Shown here piece after piece: positions 34,086 to 45,562 of a stretch of 64,000 bases of DNA. Each line of letters begins with the position of its first letter. The first letter of the stretch is position 1. The stretch spans positions 20,914,864-20,978,863 of the forward strand of contig NW_020313005.1 in NCBI RefSeq assembly GCF_003265705.1. The letters are read 5' to 3'. A model generated the notes under the pieces. That model saw only the letters and a program-made list of their open reading frames with translations, searched no databases and was not told the DNA's origin. Both the position numbers and the translations under genes were made by a program. The DNA comes from Callorhinus ursinus. Taxonomy: Eukaryota > Chordata > Mammalia > Carnivora > Otariidae.

Positions 34086-35213
34086 TTCAGATTTCATTGT
34101 TTTCCCTGCAGTAAGTATCCTTATTCTGTTCCAGGGTCCAGTCCAGGACCCTAAGCTGTATTTTATTGTTCAGTGTCCTTAGCCTCTTTCCATTGGAAGT
34201 AGTTCCTTGCTCTTAACTTCTGTTGCATGACTTCGATGCTTTTGAAGAGCATTGGTGAGGTGTGATGTAGAATGCCTCTCAATTTGGGTTTGTCCGAAGT
34301 CTTACCGTGATTAGATAGAGTTATATATTTTGGGGAAGAATATGATTGAGGTGATATGCCTTTTACAGCACATCACCCTGGAGGGTCCATGACACTGATG
34401 TCTTCTTACTAGTGATGCTGACCTTGAGCACTTGATCAAACTGGTGTTGGCCAGGGTACTCCACTACAAAGTTACTTTATTTTCCCTTCACAATTAACAA
34501 GAATTGGCGGGGGGTGGTGGGGGGTGGAGATCCTTTGTCATTAACAAGTATTTTTTTGCAGGGGGGCATACTTTGAGACCATGCAAATATCCTGTTTTTC
34601 CTTACCCTTTTGCTCACTAATTTTAGCATCCATTGGTGGATTTCACCTTAGGCAATAATTACTGTGGTGTTCTAATGGTGATTTCACTCATTCCTTCTAT
34701 GGTTATTTATTGGAATTCTTTTTCAAAAAAGAGTTGTTCCTTCTCTTTCTCTCTCTCCCTCCCTCCCTTCCCTCCTTTCCTTCCTTCCTGAGTATGATCT
34801 CATGGATATTTATTTTATTATTTGGATTGTCATCTATTACTATAATTTATTTTGTTGCTCAAATTTCAAATTGTTCCACTTGGGCCATTGGGAGCTCTTT
34901 CAGGTTGATCCCTGCATCCTTTTTGCCATACCAACCCAGTCCGAATTTTTCCCTTTAGCACCTCCTTACTTTCTGGCCCCACACAATGCTTCAGGATGAT
35001 CTTACGTTTTCCCTGCTCCAGCCCTGGAATTATCTGCTTCTCCAAGGATTCCCTGGTTCCTTGGATTGAGAATGTATTTAGAAACCAAGATTAGAGGATT
35101 AGTTGTGCTACTTGCTAGGAGGGGGTCCAGCTTCTAGTCCCTCTCAGCAGACAAAGCAAAGAAATGTAACCTAATTATACACATATATCTAGATTTCTTT
35201 CTGTATCACTCTG

Positions 35214-35478
35214 TGTCCTAGTCTGCTAGGGCTGCCATAATGGAATACCATAGAAAGGGTCGCTAAACACAGAAATTTATTTCTCACAGTTCTGGAGGCT
35301 GGAAATACAGGATTAAGGATCTGAGGCTTCTCTCCTTGGCTTGCAGGATTGCTCACTTGGTCATGATCTCTCTCACTTTTTTTTCCTATAAGGACACCGG
35401 TCATCTTGGATTAGGGCCCCATCCTTATGATTCACTTAACTTCAGGACTTCAACATGAGAATTACATAGTCCATAACA
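35214..35478 (-). mobile_element. MLT1-type LTR fragment, inverted
   Basis: Begins TGTCCTAGTCTGCTAGGGC, with cacagaaatttatttctcac, acagttctggaggctgg and tataaggacaccgg, the inverted order of a MaLR-type LTR. Shorter than full length. No clear target duplication was seen. Confidence 0.75.
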
Positions 35479-36677
35479 GTCTATATATTTATTTTTAAAT
35501 GGGTTAATGTTGATACCTCCAATACCAACCCAGTGCCACAGGATTCATTCTGGAATTTCCTCTTTGCTTATTTGTAATTTCTTTCTCCAACAGTGAGAAA
35601 TCTGGCTCTTATTATCTACGATATATTTATTTATTTGTTCAATCGTAGTATACCTATGAAGCCCTTCCAGAATTGCTATTCCATACCCTTGGGAGAAACA
35701 GATTCACCCAGTTAAAGTGTAGTGGTTTGATTCTTTTTATGTCTGGTTCTTTTTATTTTTAGCTTTATGGTATTTGGTCAACACATTGTTTCCCAAAGTT
35801 GCTAGGTCCCCTTTCTTACTCAACCTTTTGGTATGGTTGTGTCAATCATTTTAATGCAGTTAGGTTCAGTTGTCATGGTCTGAATTTCATCTGGGGTTGA
35901 GTTTTTAAATTTATATACAATAAAATTTACTCTTTGTGGTGTATAGTTCTATGATTCTGAGCTATGTATCACATCACCACAGTACCCCCATGATTCTCTT
36001 GTGTTGCCCTTCCGCCCACCCCCAATTCCTGACAAGCACTGGAATTTGCTTTTCATCCCCATAGTTTTGTTGGTTTCATAATGTCATATAAATGGGATCA
36101 CACAATATGTAACCTTTGGATCTAGCTTCCTTCACTTGGCAAAGTGTATTTCAGATTTATTAATGTTGGTGTATGAACTAGTAGTGTGCTCCTTTTCATT
36201 TCTGAGTAGTATTCCTTTGTTGATAGTACTCATTATACGGATGCACCATGTTTTAGTGATCCGTTCACCTACTGAGGGACATCTAGGCCATTTCCAATTT
36301 TTGGTGAATATGAATAAAGCTATAAATATTTGTGTATAGGTTTTTGGTTTTATGTAAGTTTTCAGTTTGCTTGGGTAAATATCTAGGAGTGGGATTTCTG
36401 GGTTTATGGTAAATGAACATCTAGCTTTATAAGAAATTGCCAAACTCTTTTCCCAAGCGGTTGTGCCATTTTGCCTTCCTAGCAGTAAGTTTGAGAGCTT
36501 CACTTGCTTTTAATACTTCTGAGCACTTGGGCACTTGGTTGTAATTTGCACTTCCCTAATAACTAGCTAAGTTACTTGCTTGCACCCACACATCTTCTTT
36601 GGTGAAGTGTGTTTTCATGTCTTTTGTCTAGCATTTTATTGTTTCGTTCTTGTTCAGTTTTTATTATTTTTTATTTT

Positions 36678-36811
36678 TTATTTTATTTTTTAAGTAGGTT
36701 CCACACCCAGCATGGAGCCCAACATTGGGCCTGAACTCACAATCCTGAAATCAAGACCTGAACAGAGACCAAGAGTTGGGCACTTAATCGACTGAGCCAC
36801 CCAGGTGCCCC
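36678..36811 (-). mobile_element. SINEC carnivore SINE, short variant
   Basis: Inverted copy ending GACTGAGCCACCCAGGTGCCC. Lacks the long TTTATTTATT-GAGAGAG part, so it is an older or shorter form. Inserted in the old L1. Confidence 0.85.
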
Positions 36812-36913
36812 TAGCTCTTATTGGGTTTTGGGAGTTCTTCATATCCTCTGGAAACACATCCATTATCACTTTGTTTATTTTTTATTTATTAATTCATTAT
36901 TAATTTATTATTT

Positions 36914-37109
36914 TAAAAATGATTTTATTTATTTATTTGAGAGAGAGAGAAAGAGCACAAGAGAGAGATCACAGGTGTGGTAGGGGCAAAGGATAAAGCA
37001 GACTCCCCGTGGAGCAGGGAGCCCGATGCGGGGCTGGATCCCAGGACTCCAGGATCATGACCTGAGCCGAAGGCAGATACTTACCTGACTGAGCCACTCA
37101 GGCATCCCT
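36914..37109 (-). mobile_element. SINEC carnivore SINE
   Basis: Inverted copy from GATTTTATTTATTTATTTGAG to GAGCCACTCAGGCATCCC, inserted in the old L1. Confidence 0.9.
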
Positions 37110-37519
37110 ATCACATTTATGTTTGCAAATATTTTTTCCATTTTGTGTCTTGTCTTTTGATTCTTTTAATGTCCTTCTCTGAGCAAAAGTTTTAAATTTT
37201 GATAAAGTATGGTTTATATTTTTTCTTTTATGAATCTTGCTTTGGTCATCATATCTAAAAACTCTTTGCCATACCTAGTCATGCAGGTATTCTCCTATGT
37301 TTTCTTCTAGAATTTGGATAGCTTTAAATTTTATATTTCAGCCTCTGATGTATTTTGAATTAGTTTTTGTATAAGATGTGAGATAATTGTAATGGTTCAT
37401 TATTTAATTACTTCATATTTGCATATAGACATCTAAATGTTCCAGCATTATTTGTTGAAAAAACTATCTTTTCTTTATTGAATTGCCTTTGTACCTGTCT
37501 CAAAAATCAGTTGACTGTA

Positions 37520-38145
37520 GACAAAACCAAAAGACAACCTACAGAACAGGAGGAGATATTTGCAAAAGTTGCATCAGATAAAGGGTTAGTATCCAAAATC
37601 TATAAAGAATTTATCAAACTCAACACACAAAGAACAAATCATCCAGTCAAGAAATGGGCAGAAAACATGAACAGACATTTCTCCAGATAAGACATACAAA
37701 TGACCAACAGACACAGGAAAAAATGCTCAACATCACTCAGCACCAGGGAAATACAAATCAAAACCACAATGAGATACCACCTCACACCAGTCACCAGTTA
37801 GAATGGCTAAAATTAACAAGTCAGGAAACAACAAATGTTGGCAAGGATGTAGAGAAAGGGGAACCCTCCTACACTGCTGGTAGGAATGCAAGCTGGTGCA
37901 GCCACTCTAGAAAACAGTATGGAGGTTCCTCAAAAAGTTAAAAATAGAGCTACCCTATGACTCAGCAATTGCACTACTGGGTATTTACCCCAAAGATACA
38001 AATGTAGTGATCCAAAGGAATACCTGTACCCCAGTGTTTATAACAGCAATGTCCACAGTAACCTAACAATGGAAAAAGCCCAGAGGTCCATTGACAGATG
38101 AATGGATAAAGATGTGGTGTGTGTGTATATATATATATGCGCGCG

Positions 38146-38185
<40 letters not shown>

Positions 38186-38608
38186 CAATGAAATATTACT
38201 CAGTGATCAATAAATGAAATCTTGTCATTTGCAACGACATGGCTGGGACTGGAGGGTATTATACTAAGCGAAATAAGCCAATCAGAGAAAGACAATTATC
38301 ATATGATTTCACTCATATGTGGAATTTAAGAAACAAAACAGAGGAGCGATAGAAGAGGGGAGGGAAAAGTAAAACAAGATGTAATCAGAGAGGGAGACAA
38401 ACCATAAGAGACTCTTAACCATAGGAAACAACTGAGGGTTGCTGGAGGGGAGGGGGGTAAAGGGATGGGATAACTGGGTGATGGACATTAAGGAGGACAT
38501 GTGATGTAATGAGCACTGGGTATTATAGACAACTGAGGAATCACTGAACTCTACCTCTGAAACTAATAATACACTATATGTTAATTAATTAATCTTAAAT
38601 AAAAAAAA
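37520..38608 (+). mobile_element. 5'-truncated carnivore L1 inserted in the older L1
   Basis: Sense L1 3' end. The first frame reads an ORF2 C-terminal stretch that includes [20 protein letters not shown], then shifts frame. The carnivore L1 3'UTR (catgtgatgtaatgagcac, gaatcactgaactctacc) and an A-tail follow. The flanks are near-identical 12-base repeats (CAGTTGACTGTA 37508-37519, CAGTCGACTGTA 38609-38620), a target-site duplication. The remnant is broken and cannot encode a full protein. Confidence 0.9.
38115..38186. repeat. Compound alternating GT/AT/GC/AC tract
   Basis: About 70 bases of almost perfect purine-pyrimidine alternation (GT, then AT, GC, AC, AT units) within the L1 3' region. 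Prone to Z-DNA and hairpins. Confidence 0.9.
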
Positions 38609-38953
38609 CAGTCGACTGTATTTGCGTGGGTATATTTGTGAGTTCTCTATTCTGTTCCATTGATCTATATGTCTAACCTTTTGCCAATACCACGTTGCCT
38701 TGATTATGGTAGCTTTGTAGTGAGTCTTAAAATCATAGTATGTAAAATAACGTGAGTCATGTGACTTTGTTCTTTTGCAGGATTGTTTTGGCTACTCTAG
38801 TACCTTTGTCTTTCCATATAAATTTTAGAATCACCTTGTTGATATCTCAACGAGACTGCTAAAGTTGTGTTTGGGATTGTGATTAACCTAGAGTAAAACT
38901 GAGGGAACTGACATTTTAACAATATCAAGAAACATAAAATTTACATGCATCTT

Positions 38954-39143
38954 GTTCTTTTTTTGTTTGTTAAAGATTTTATTTATTTATCTGAGAGAGA
39001 GAGAACACGAACAGGGAGAAGGGTGGAGGGAGAAGCAGGCTCCCTGTGGAGCAAGGACTCTGACCGGGGCTGGATCCCAGGACCCTGCAATCATGACCCG
39101 AGCCGAAGGCAGCTGCTCAACCCACTGAGCCACCAGGCGCCCC
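38954..39143 (-). mobile_element. SINEC carnivore SINE
   Basis: Inverted copy ending GAGCCACCAGGCGCCCC. Target duplication TGCATCTT at 38946-38953 and again at about 39149-39156. Confidence 0.9.
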
Positions 39144-39159
39144 TGGTGTGCATCTTCTA

Positions 39160-39575
39160 AAGAATTTATACAACATGGTGTTTATTGCTGCATCTGACCT
39201 TGTTGTACTATTTTTGCTCAACTTTGTCACTAGTGTCTAAGATGAGCCACAAATATCAGCATTTAGGATTAAATAAATGGTTCAGTACTGAGACATAAAA
39301 TATAAACATAACTATACCCTTGATAATTAAGAGATTAGGGTAATAATTCTCCAAAAAATCATGCAATGCTGTACATACACAAAGACTTATTTGCACCTAT
39401 ATTTTGATTATATTTGCAATTAAAAAGATACCTTTTTTTTTTAACTACTGGAAAACTCCAAAAAATCACTTATGTAGAAATTTGAGTATCTATTAAGGGC
39501 CCAGAAATTTGATTGACTAACAGTGCTGTCAAGAATAATTTCACAATTACAATTAAACTTCCACCACTAACTGTA
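39160..39575. other. Intergenic AT-rich DNA, nothing recognised
   Basis: No gene or named repeat seen. Confidence 0.4.
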
Positions 39576-39579
39576 CGAT

Positions 39580-39770
39580 GAAGCAACATAGTGTGGTGGG
39601 ATTCTAGCTTTGGGTCAAATAGACCCAGGATTGTGTAATGGTTCCTCATTATCAAAGAGTTCTAATATGTCAAAAAATTCTAATAAAGATTAACTTATTT
39701 TATGTATTAAAGTACTCAGCACAATGTCTAGAACTTGATTCTCAATAAATATTAGCTATACTAACAAACA
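39580..39770 (+). repeat. MIR SINE fragment
   Basis: The order ctagctttgggtcaaat, attaaagtactcagcacaat, tctcaataaatattagcta matches a sense MIR 3' half. Confidence 0.55.
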
Positions 39771-39875
39771 GCTTTATATCTTAAATGTTTCAATATTTTT
39801 TATTATCACTGGGTAAATTTGCTTCCAGACTCTAAAGAATTCAGTAGCTACCATTGCTAAAATGTACCTACTCTG

Positions 39876-39988
39876 GGACTGCCTGGTTGGCTCAGTCAGA
39901 AGAGCATGGGACTCTTGATCTTGGGGTCATGAGTTCAAGCCCCACATGGGGTGTAGAGCTTACTTAAATAAATAAGACTTAAAAACAG
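39876..39988 (+). mobile_element. Short carnivore tRNA-SINE
   Basis: A sense tRNA-like head (CTGGTTGGCTCAGTCAGAAGA) passes quickly to AAATAAATAAGACTTAAAA without the pyrimidine-rich body, so this is a short SINEC subfamily or an internal deletion. Flanks TGTACCTACTCTG and TGTGCCTATTCTG match at 11 of 13. Confidence 0.85.
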
Positions 39989-40004
39989 TGTGCCTATTCT
40001 GAAA

Positions 40005-43000
40005 TGTAGTAACATCCTCAGAAAAACTTCTAATAAAAAAAATCACTGAATTATTTCCATTGAAATCAGTCTACATACAAGGGATATATTAATAAATTGC
40101 TGTTTTTCAGAAAAATCGAAAGTATAAGTGACTGAATGCTGACTGATTTTTAAACAGAGCTAGGCAGTCTCATAATCTAACAGTATTCATGAACTAATTA
40201 TTAAGGTAAGAAAGCTTTCTTCAGTTTACAGGCGCGTGTGCGCACATACACACAGACTCACACACACACACACACACGTACATTGTGGTAGGTTGAAAAA
40301 TGAGATGTTTGGCTTTAGAAATTCGTCCAGTTCAGCTTATAAACAATTCTGTTTAGTGACTTTGAAAAAATCCTTTACTCTGTTTTTGCATGATTGTAGG
40401 AAAAGCTCCCTCTGCTGTGCCCCCGAATTTAAAAAATTTAGGTGGATGAGTGTCCAGACACGGGGGATAAATATCAGATCAAAAGCAGCACTGGCCACAG
40501 AAAAGAGCCTTTGAGTGTAAGGTGTTGGTAAAAGCGGTCTCCATCACCACCTCCAGAGCACTGTGTCCTATTTTTAGATCCATAACGTGTCAGAATTGCG
40601 AATTGCTGGAAACTGAGGACAAGAGGGAAGTGGGTTGCAGTCTGATTTTTCCATTTGGTTAAGGAGCAAGGACAGGTCCACACCACCTGATTCTCAGGCC
40701 AGACGGTGGCGCACAACTGGACCCTATCGAGTCAGTTTTTCAGGAAGTTCAGGACAGCTCCTCAAAAGCCACTGGGCAACCCCAACCGGTGGGGACGGAG
40801 ACCCAGGTTCACAAAGAGTTCAGGAAAGGCGATGGGCCATCTGAGCCCTAGAGGATTTGTTCAGGTGCACCCGGGCTGGGGGCTCAGGGACCTGGAAAAG
40901 CTCGAAGGACCCTGGGCTCTCCATGGTGGGTAACTTTGAGTCTCTCTTCTCCGATTCCATTTCCTGCCTCTAACTGCCACAGCTTGATCGTTGAGACTTA
41001 GCCACCCGTGACTGTGGAGGGAAATAGAGGGAAAATTGAGCTGCTGCCTGCATCTCTTCCCCTGGCATCAGGGGCAGGGGCTGAGATAAATGAACCCCAG
41101 CCAGAACTCGTCACTCACTGTCACCCTTTGTGTTCAAACCATTCCATGAGGATCCGGGACAGAGATTCTGAGAACCTTGCCAAAGAACTCCTTCTGCACA
41201 GAATTTTTTTTTTCTTTGAGCTTAGGGATGAGGAACTCGGTCTGTAATGGAGAAAGACGAAAGTAATGCACAATAAAAGGGCCCTATTTAATTCTAGGGA
41301 AGGGGCTGGCGAGTGGCTATTGAGAAATGGAGATTGGACATGATGGATGGAGAGGTGTAGTCATCAAGGGGTTGTCCTGTGTAGACATTCCTCTCTGCTC
41401 TTCACTCACCAGGAACTTCTGCCAGTCATTCTCCCCTGCGCTGGGCCTCTGTTTTCCTAGTCTTTTTAGTGGGGATACTCTCCACTTAATGAGGATAAAA
41501 ATGAGGTAAGGATAGCCATGGTTGCGGAGGTCCTAAAAAATACACATCCCAGGTCCATGTGCAAAGAACCATGCCTTAAAACTTGATTCTAAAAATTCAC
41601 TGATAGCTAAAAATACCCTGTTGACACAGGCCTGTCGGCACCCTCTGATTTTTCATTTTACGTGCACAAATTTATGTTTTTCCATTTTCGTTGGCTAGGG
41701 TTCTGTTATTTGAAGGTAAGGTGTGGGAAGTCCTTCAGAGGTTCAATGGGAGAGGGGAATCGGATATAGTTTTTCTCTCTGGAAGAAACTTTCATCGAGA
41801 TTTAAAAAAAAAAAATGTTTAGGCTCCACTTGCTACTGTAACCTCTAGTCTTCTGCCAAATGGCAATACAACAAAGAAAGCCTCCTTTTCAAGTTTCTGG
41901 TTAATAAAACAACACAACGCAAGACAAATAAACAGAAACAGAAGGCTGGAGCTCGCATAACTCAGGGAGCACATGTGTGGAGCGAGGAGGCGCGCTCTGC
42001 TCCACAGGCCCGGCGATGTCTCTGGTGGACCCCCAGACCTCAGCCCCGGCCCGGGATCCCAGACCCACTGTGCAGGTCCCGAAACAGAGAGAGGCGACCT
42101 GGAAAAATCTCACAAGCAAGCAGCTCTTCTTTCTGTCCTTTGGCCGTTCTGTCCCCCACTTCTGCCCCCCCCCAACTTTGGGTATTCTGCTCATGGAGAT
42201 TTGAGGGGTGACTGAGTTTCCGGGCCATGCTGGTTGAACGGTTCTTAACTTAGTGCTGGAAAGTGTGGGCGTGCCTGGAGGACATTTGGGAATGTTTGGG
42301 TAGCACTTAGGGGGCAGCTGACTTACTTGAACTGGAAGATCAGCCTGCTTGGGCTTCTGTTCTTTTCTCTCAGCGGTATGACTTCTCAGGACTCACCTGG
42401 CAGTGCGTGAGGGCTCAGGATCTCACGCCGGGCTGAAGGGGAGGGTGGGTGTGGCAGAGGAACTGGGCGCACACAGGGCCATGGTCTGGGCATGGTGCAG
42501 GGCCTGGAAGGGTCACACTGTGCTTGCTGCAATCCCTTCCCACCGCAGTGTGGGTTCTGGGTGGGGAGCTGGGTACGGCTCGGGAAGCAGGGAAGCTGCC
42601 GCACATCCACCCACTGTGTGCGTCCCTCTTGCTCTCTCTTCTTCTTTGACCTGTAAGAAGGCTGTCTCACCTCCGCCTTCCACCGGGATGCGCACTGAGC
42701 GGTGGCCTTCACCTCAGCGCCGCACAAAAGCCCCGAGCCCGCGAGGAAAGCATACCCCCGTACTCTTGTTCCCCAGGGGGGCCGGGAAGGGCTTCTCAGC
42801 TCTCCAGTTCTCGGGCCTCCGGGGACGGCTTCAGGCCAGTAGGAGGGGGTATCTGTGCATCAGCTGCTGCTAGAAGCTGGAAACAAAGAGCCAGCCCAAC
42901 ACTTGAAGAACTGCTAAGGATTTATTATGTTTCAGAGGAGGAACTGTTCATAAAAAAATGGACGAGCCGGCTTCTCGGCAATGTGTTAAATAACAAACCG

Positions 43001-43885
43001 AGGGTGTAGAGCTGCTTTTTGTTAACTCAGAGCAAATGAAATGTCAGGGAAGACCGTGAAGCTGTTGGTGGGATGTTTGAAGCTTTGGAAGGAAACTACA
43101 TGGGATTTTCATCTTTTTGAGGATTTCAGGCAGTGAGTTCCTCTTCATTCAGACCTGCTGCGTCTCTTTGTTTTGGATATAACTGCCTCTAGGAGAGCTG
43201 TAGGAGTCCCCCAGTTGTCTCAAAGCCTCCTTAAATCTCACTTCCTTGTTGAGGGCTTTATTAGATGCATCTAGAACTCTTTTTTGGATGATCACCACAA
43301 AGGAAGTGGAAACTGGACAATGCCCTCGTTAGGAAGTTGTAAGTCCTAAACACCGCAGTGGGTTTGATGGTGGCCTACCTGTCCTTCCTTCCTTCCCGAG
43401 CAAACAGTGTACACCTCTTCACACCCTGGCCCGGTTTCTCAGGGATGCCTCAGCCACCCTCGGCTCCAGGGCTGGGCTATGACTCAACAACATAAATCAG
43501 GGCAATGCCATTCTCCTTGAACACATTTAGTTCAAGAGTGGCCATGTGGCCTTATTCTGCTTGAGGCAAAGATGGCAGAGGCTTCTGGAATGTTCTCTCT
43601 CACTTTTAGGAGAAGCAGTAAATAGCCGCTTTTTCTTTCCACCTCAGTTTCTTCTGGTGGCTGTTTTATGACCACAAGGGAAGCTGCCCTGAGAACAAGG
43701 TTGATACCACGAGGGAGGCAACTCGAGAGCATCTCAGGGAAATGCAGCCAGAGTCCTGACTGCATGTCCTCGGAATCTACCCAACCTCTGGATGTCCAGT
43801 TATATGAGCAAATAGAATTCTTTATTTGAAGGAATTTTAAGCCATCTGAGTCAGCTGAAAGCATCCTGACTTAGGGGTTTCGACT
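40005..43885. other. Intergenic single-copy DNA, GC-richer between 40.6 and 42.9 kb
   Basis: No gene recognised. A mildly CpG-rich block at 41950-42880 includes frames of up to 156 codons that show no family likeness and read as chance frames. A CA run lies at 40259-40277 and a triple GGAA run (minus) at 43385-43396. Confidence 0.4.
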
Positions 43886-43889
43886 CTCA

Positions 43890-44110
43890 GCATGGTGTAG
43901 AGCTGTCTGGTGGAAGGGAACTCAGGTAGGGACTGAAGGATCTAGCCTAAATCTTAGGCTACCATGTACTAGTGATGTGTCCGGGAGCAAGTCTGGCAGA
44001 GCTCCAGCACTTGGTATCTGTGTTAAAGGGATGTGATGATCACTGTGTCTATGTCACCAGGCTGAGTGAGAATTAGATTAAGTCAGAGCTTCAAAACATC
44101 TAAAATGTTG
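43890..44110 (+). repeat. MIR SINE fragment
   Basis: Weak sense MIR-like order: ggtgtagagctgtctggtgg, gatgtgtccgggagcaagtc, gaattagattaagtcagagc. Confidence 0.4.
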
Positions 44111-44149
44111 TTATTAACATCATTTGCCAGTTCAATTCGTTATTCTGTT

Positions 44150-44370
44150 ATGATGAAAATAATACCGCTAACTCTATTAAGATATTATTAAATGTCCGGC
44201 ACTGTGCTAATTGCTTTTATGACTTAGTTCACTTAATCTGTATTGCAATCTTATAAAGTATGTTATTATATTCCGGTTTTGCAGGTGAATAAAAACATTA
44301 GAAAAATTAACATTCTTTACCAATATTATACATCTACTAAGTGGGAAAGCTTGCTAATATATATTTGAGT
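44150..44370 (-). repeat. MIR SINE fragment
   Basis: The order ccggcactgtgctaattgc, cacttaatctgtattgcaat, tttgcaggtgaataaa, ctactaagtggg matches an inverted MIR. Confidence 0.6.
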
Positions 44371-44590
44371 ATAATGTTAATTATGCAAGTAATGTCAGGT
44401 CCACAGCAATTGCCAGCAGTCCCAAATGCTGTATTAGACTTGTTCGCATTTTCGGGGTTTGACTACTTGTGCCATCGTTACCTAGCTTCCTTTTATTGCT
44501 CCCCAAGTCCTTAGCTAATAAAAATTTCCCCTTCATAATTAACTACTGAACTTATTTACTGCACTCAGAAATCATTTGCACTGGAGTTGG

Positions 44591-44769
44591 TTTTTTTTTT
44601 AAAGATTTTATTTATTTATTTGAGAGAGAGAGAGAACACACAGAGAGAGAGGGAGAAGCAGGCTCCCCGCTGAGCAGGGAGCCCAACGGGGGGCTCGATC
44701 CCAGGACCCTGAGATCATGACCTGAGCCAAAGACAGATGCTTAACTGACTGAACCACCCACGCACACCA
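44591..44769 (-). mobile_element. SINEC carnivore SINE
   Basis: Inverted copy from AAAGATTTTATTTATTTATT to GAACCACCCACGCACACC. Target duplication CTGGAGTTG at 44581-44589 and 44774-44782. Confidence 0.95.
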
Positions 44770-44880
44770 TGTGCTGGAGTTGTTTACACCAGACTTTTTA
44801 GAGTTTGCGTGTGTGTGTGTTTTTGTAAGAATGGTATGTTGGGATTAATAATTATTTAATAATTATTACCAATGAATAAT

Positions 44881-44923
44881 TCTTAATAACTAATAATTCT
44901 TAATAACTAATAATTCTTAATAG
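44881..44923. repeat. 17-bp tandem repeat, 2.5 copies
   Basis: TCTTAATAACTAATAAT is repeated perfectly twice and then half again. Confidence 0.85.
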
Positions 44924-45107
44924 TAGTAGTGAGTGCTTTAAATATGTTGAGATTATTAAAATAAATGCACTTATTGGGGTCACATCTGAGATAGTGGCTT
45001 GCCAGTCACAAATTGTAGCTATAAATGGGTATCACTGATGTCTTGGACTGGAATATTGAAGGTAGGTACAGATTCACAGTAATTAGGGAGGGTCTCCTTC
45101 CTGTCCA

Positions 45108-45562
45108 GACCAATAGTTCTCACATGGGGACAGTTTTGCACGCCTCGCCCCTGCAGGGGGTGTCTGGACATGGTTTGGTTGTCACAACTAGGAAGTAGTG
45201 GCGTGCTGTTGGCATTCAGTGGCTTTAGTCCAGGCACGCTACTGAGTATCCTCCAGTGCACAGAACAGCCCACACCACAAAGAATTATCCAGCTCCGGGG
45301 CGCCTGGGTGGCTCAGTCGGTGAAGCAGCTGCCTTCAGCTTGGGTCATGATCCCAGTGTCCTGGGATCAAGCCCCACGTCGGACTCCCTGCTCAGCGGGG
45401 AGCCTGCTTCTCCTTCTCCCTCTGACATCCCCACCCCCCAGCTTCCGCTCTCTGGCTCTCTCTATCTCTCTGTCAAATAGATAAAATCTTAAAAAAAAAA
45501 AAAAAAAGAATTATCCAGCTCCAAATAAGAGTAGTACCGGGGTTGAAAGATCTTGGTCCAGA
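45108..45562 (+). mobile_element. hAT-type MITE (MER3-like) split by a SINE
   Basis: The pieces 45108-45296 and 45523-45562 join as one element: atagttctcacatgggga, tttggttgtcacaacta, gtccaggcacgctactgagt, cagaacagcccacac, agaattatccagctcc, then gtaccggggttgaaag. The order matches a Charlie-type MITE I recall as MER3-like; the exact family name is uncertain. Confidence 0.6.
45297..45506 (+). mobile_element. SINEC carnivore SINE with perfect 16-bp target duplication
   Basis: Full-length sense copy (GGGGCGCCTGGGTGGCTCAG to a 17-A tail). AGAATTATCCAGCTCC is repeated exactly at 45281-45296 and 45507-45522. The clean duplication and long A tail indicate a young insertion. Confidence 0.97.

Larger units (their letters stand above)
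34090..38945 (-). mobile_element. Old inverted L1 (L1M class) broken by later insertions
   Basis: Segments at 34090-35212, 35479-36677, 36812-36913, 37110-37506 and 38621-38945 read in continuous order as the reverse of one ancient L1 (3'UTR first, then ORF2). Landmarks include aatgggatcacacaatatgtaac, ggatgcaccatgttttag, and caccttgttgatatctcaac (ORF2). It is interrupted by an MLT-type LTR, two SINECs and a younger L1, giving a clear insertion order. The coding capacity is decayed. Confidence 0.75.

Noticed and set aside
37478..37941. Protein-like frames resembling a replication or endonuclease protein
   Set aside because: These are the decayed C-terminal end of L1 ORF2 in a truncated element, not a host gene.
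42403..42873. Plus-strand 156-codon frame
   Set aside because: No recognisable domain, no clear splice or promoter context, and several overlapping frames of similar length. Kept only as part of a GC-rich block.
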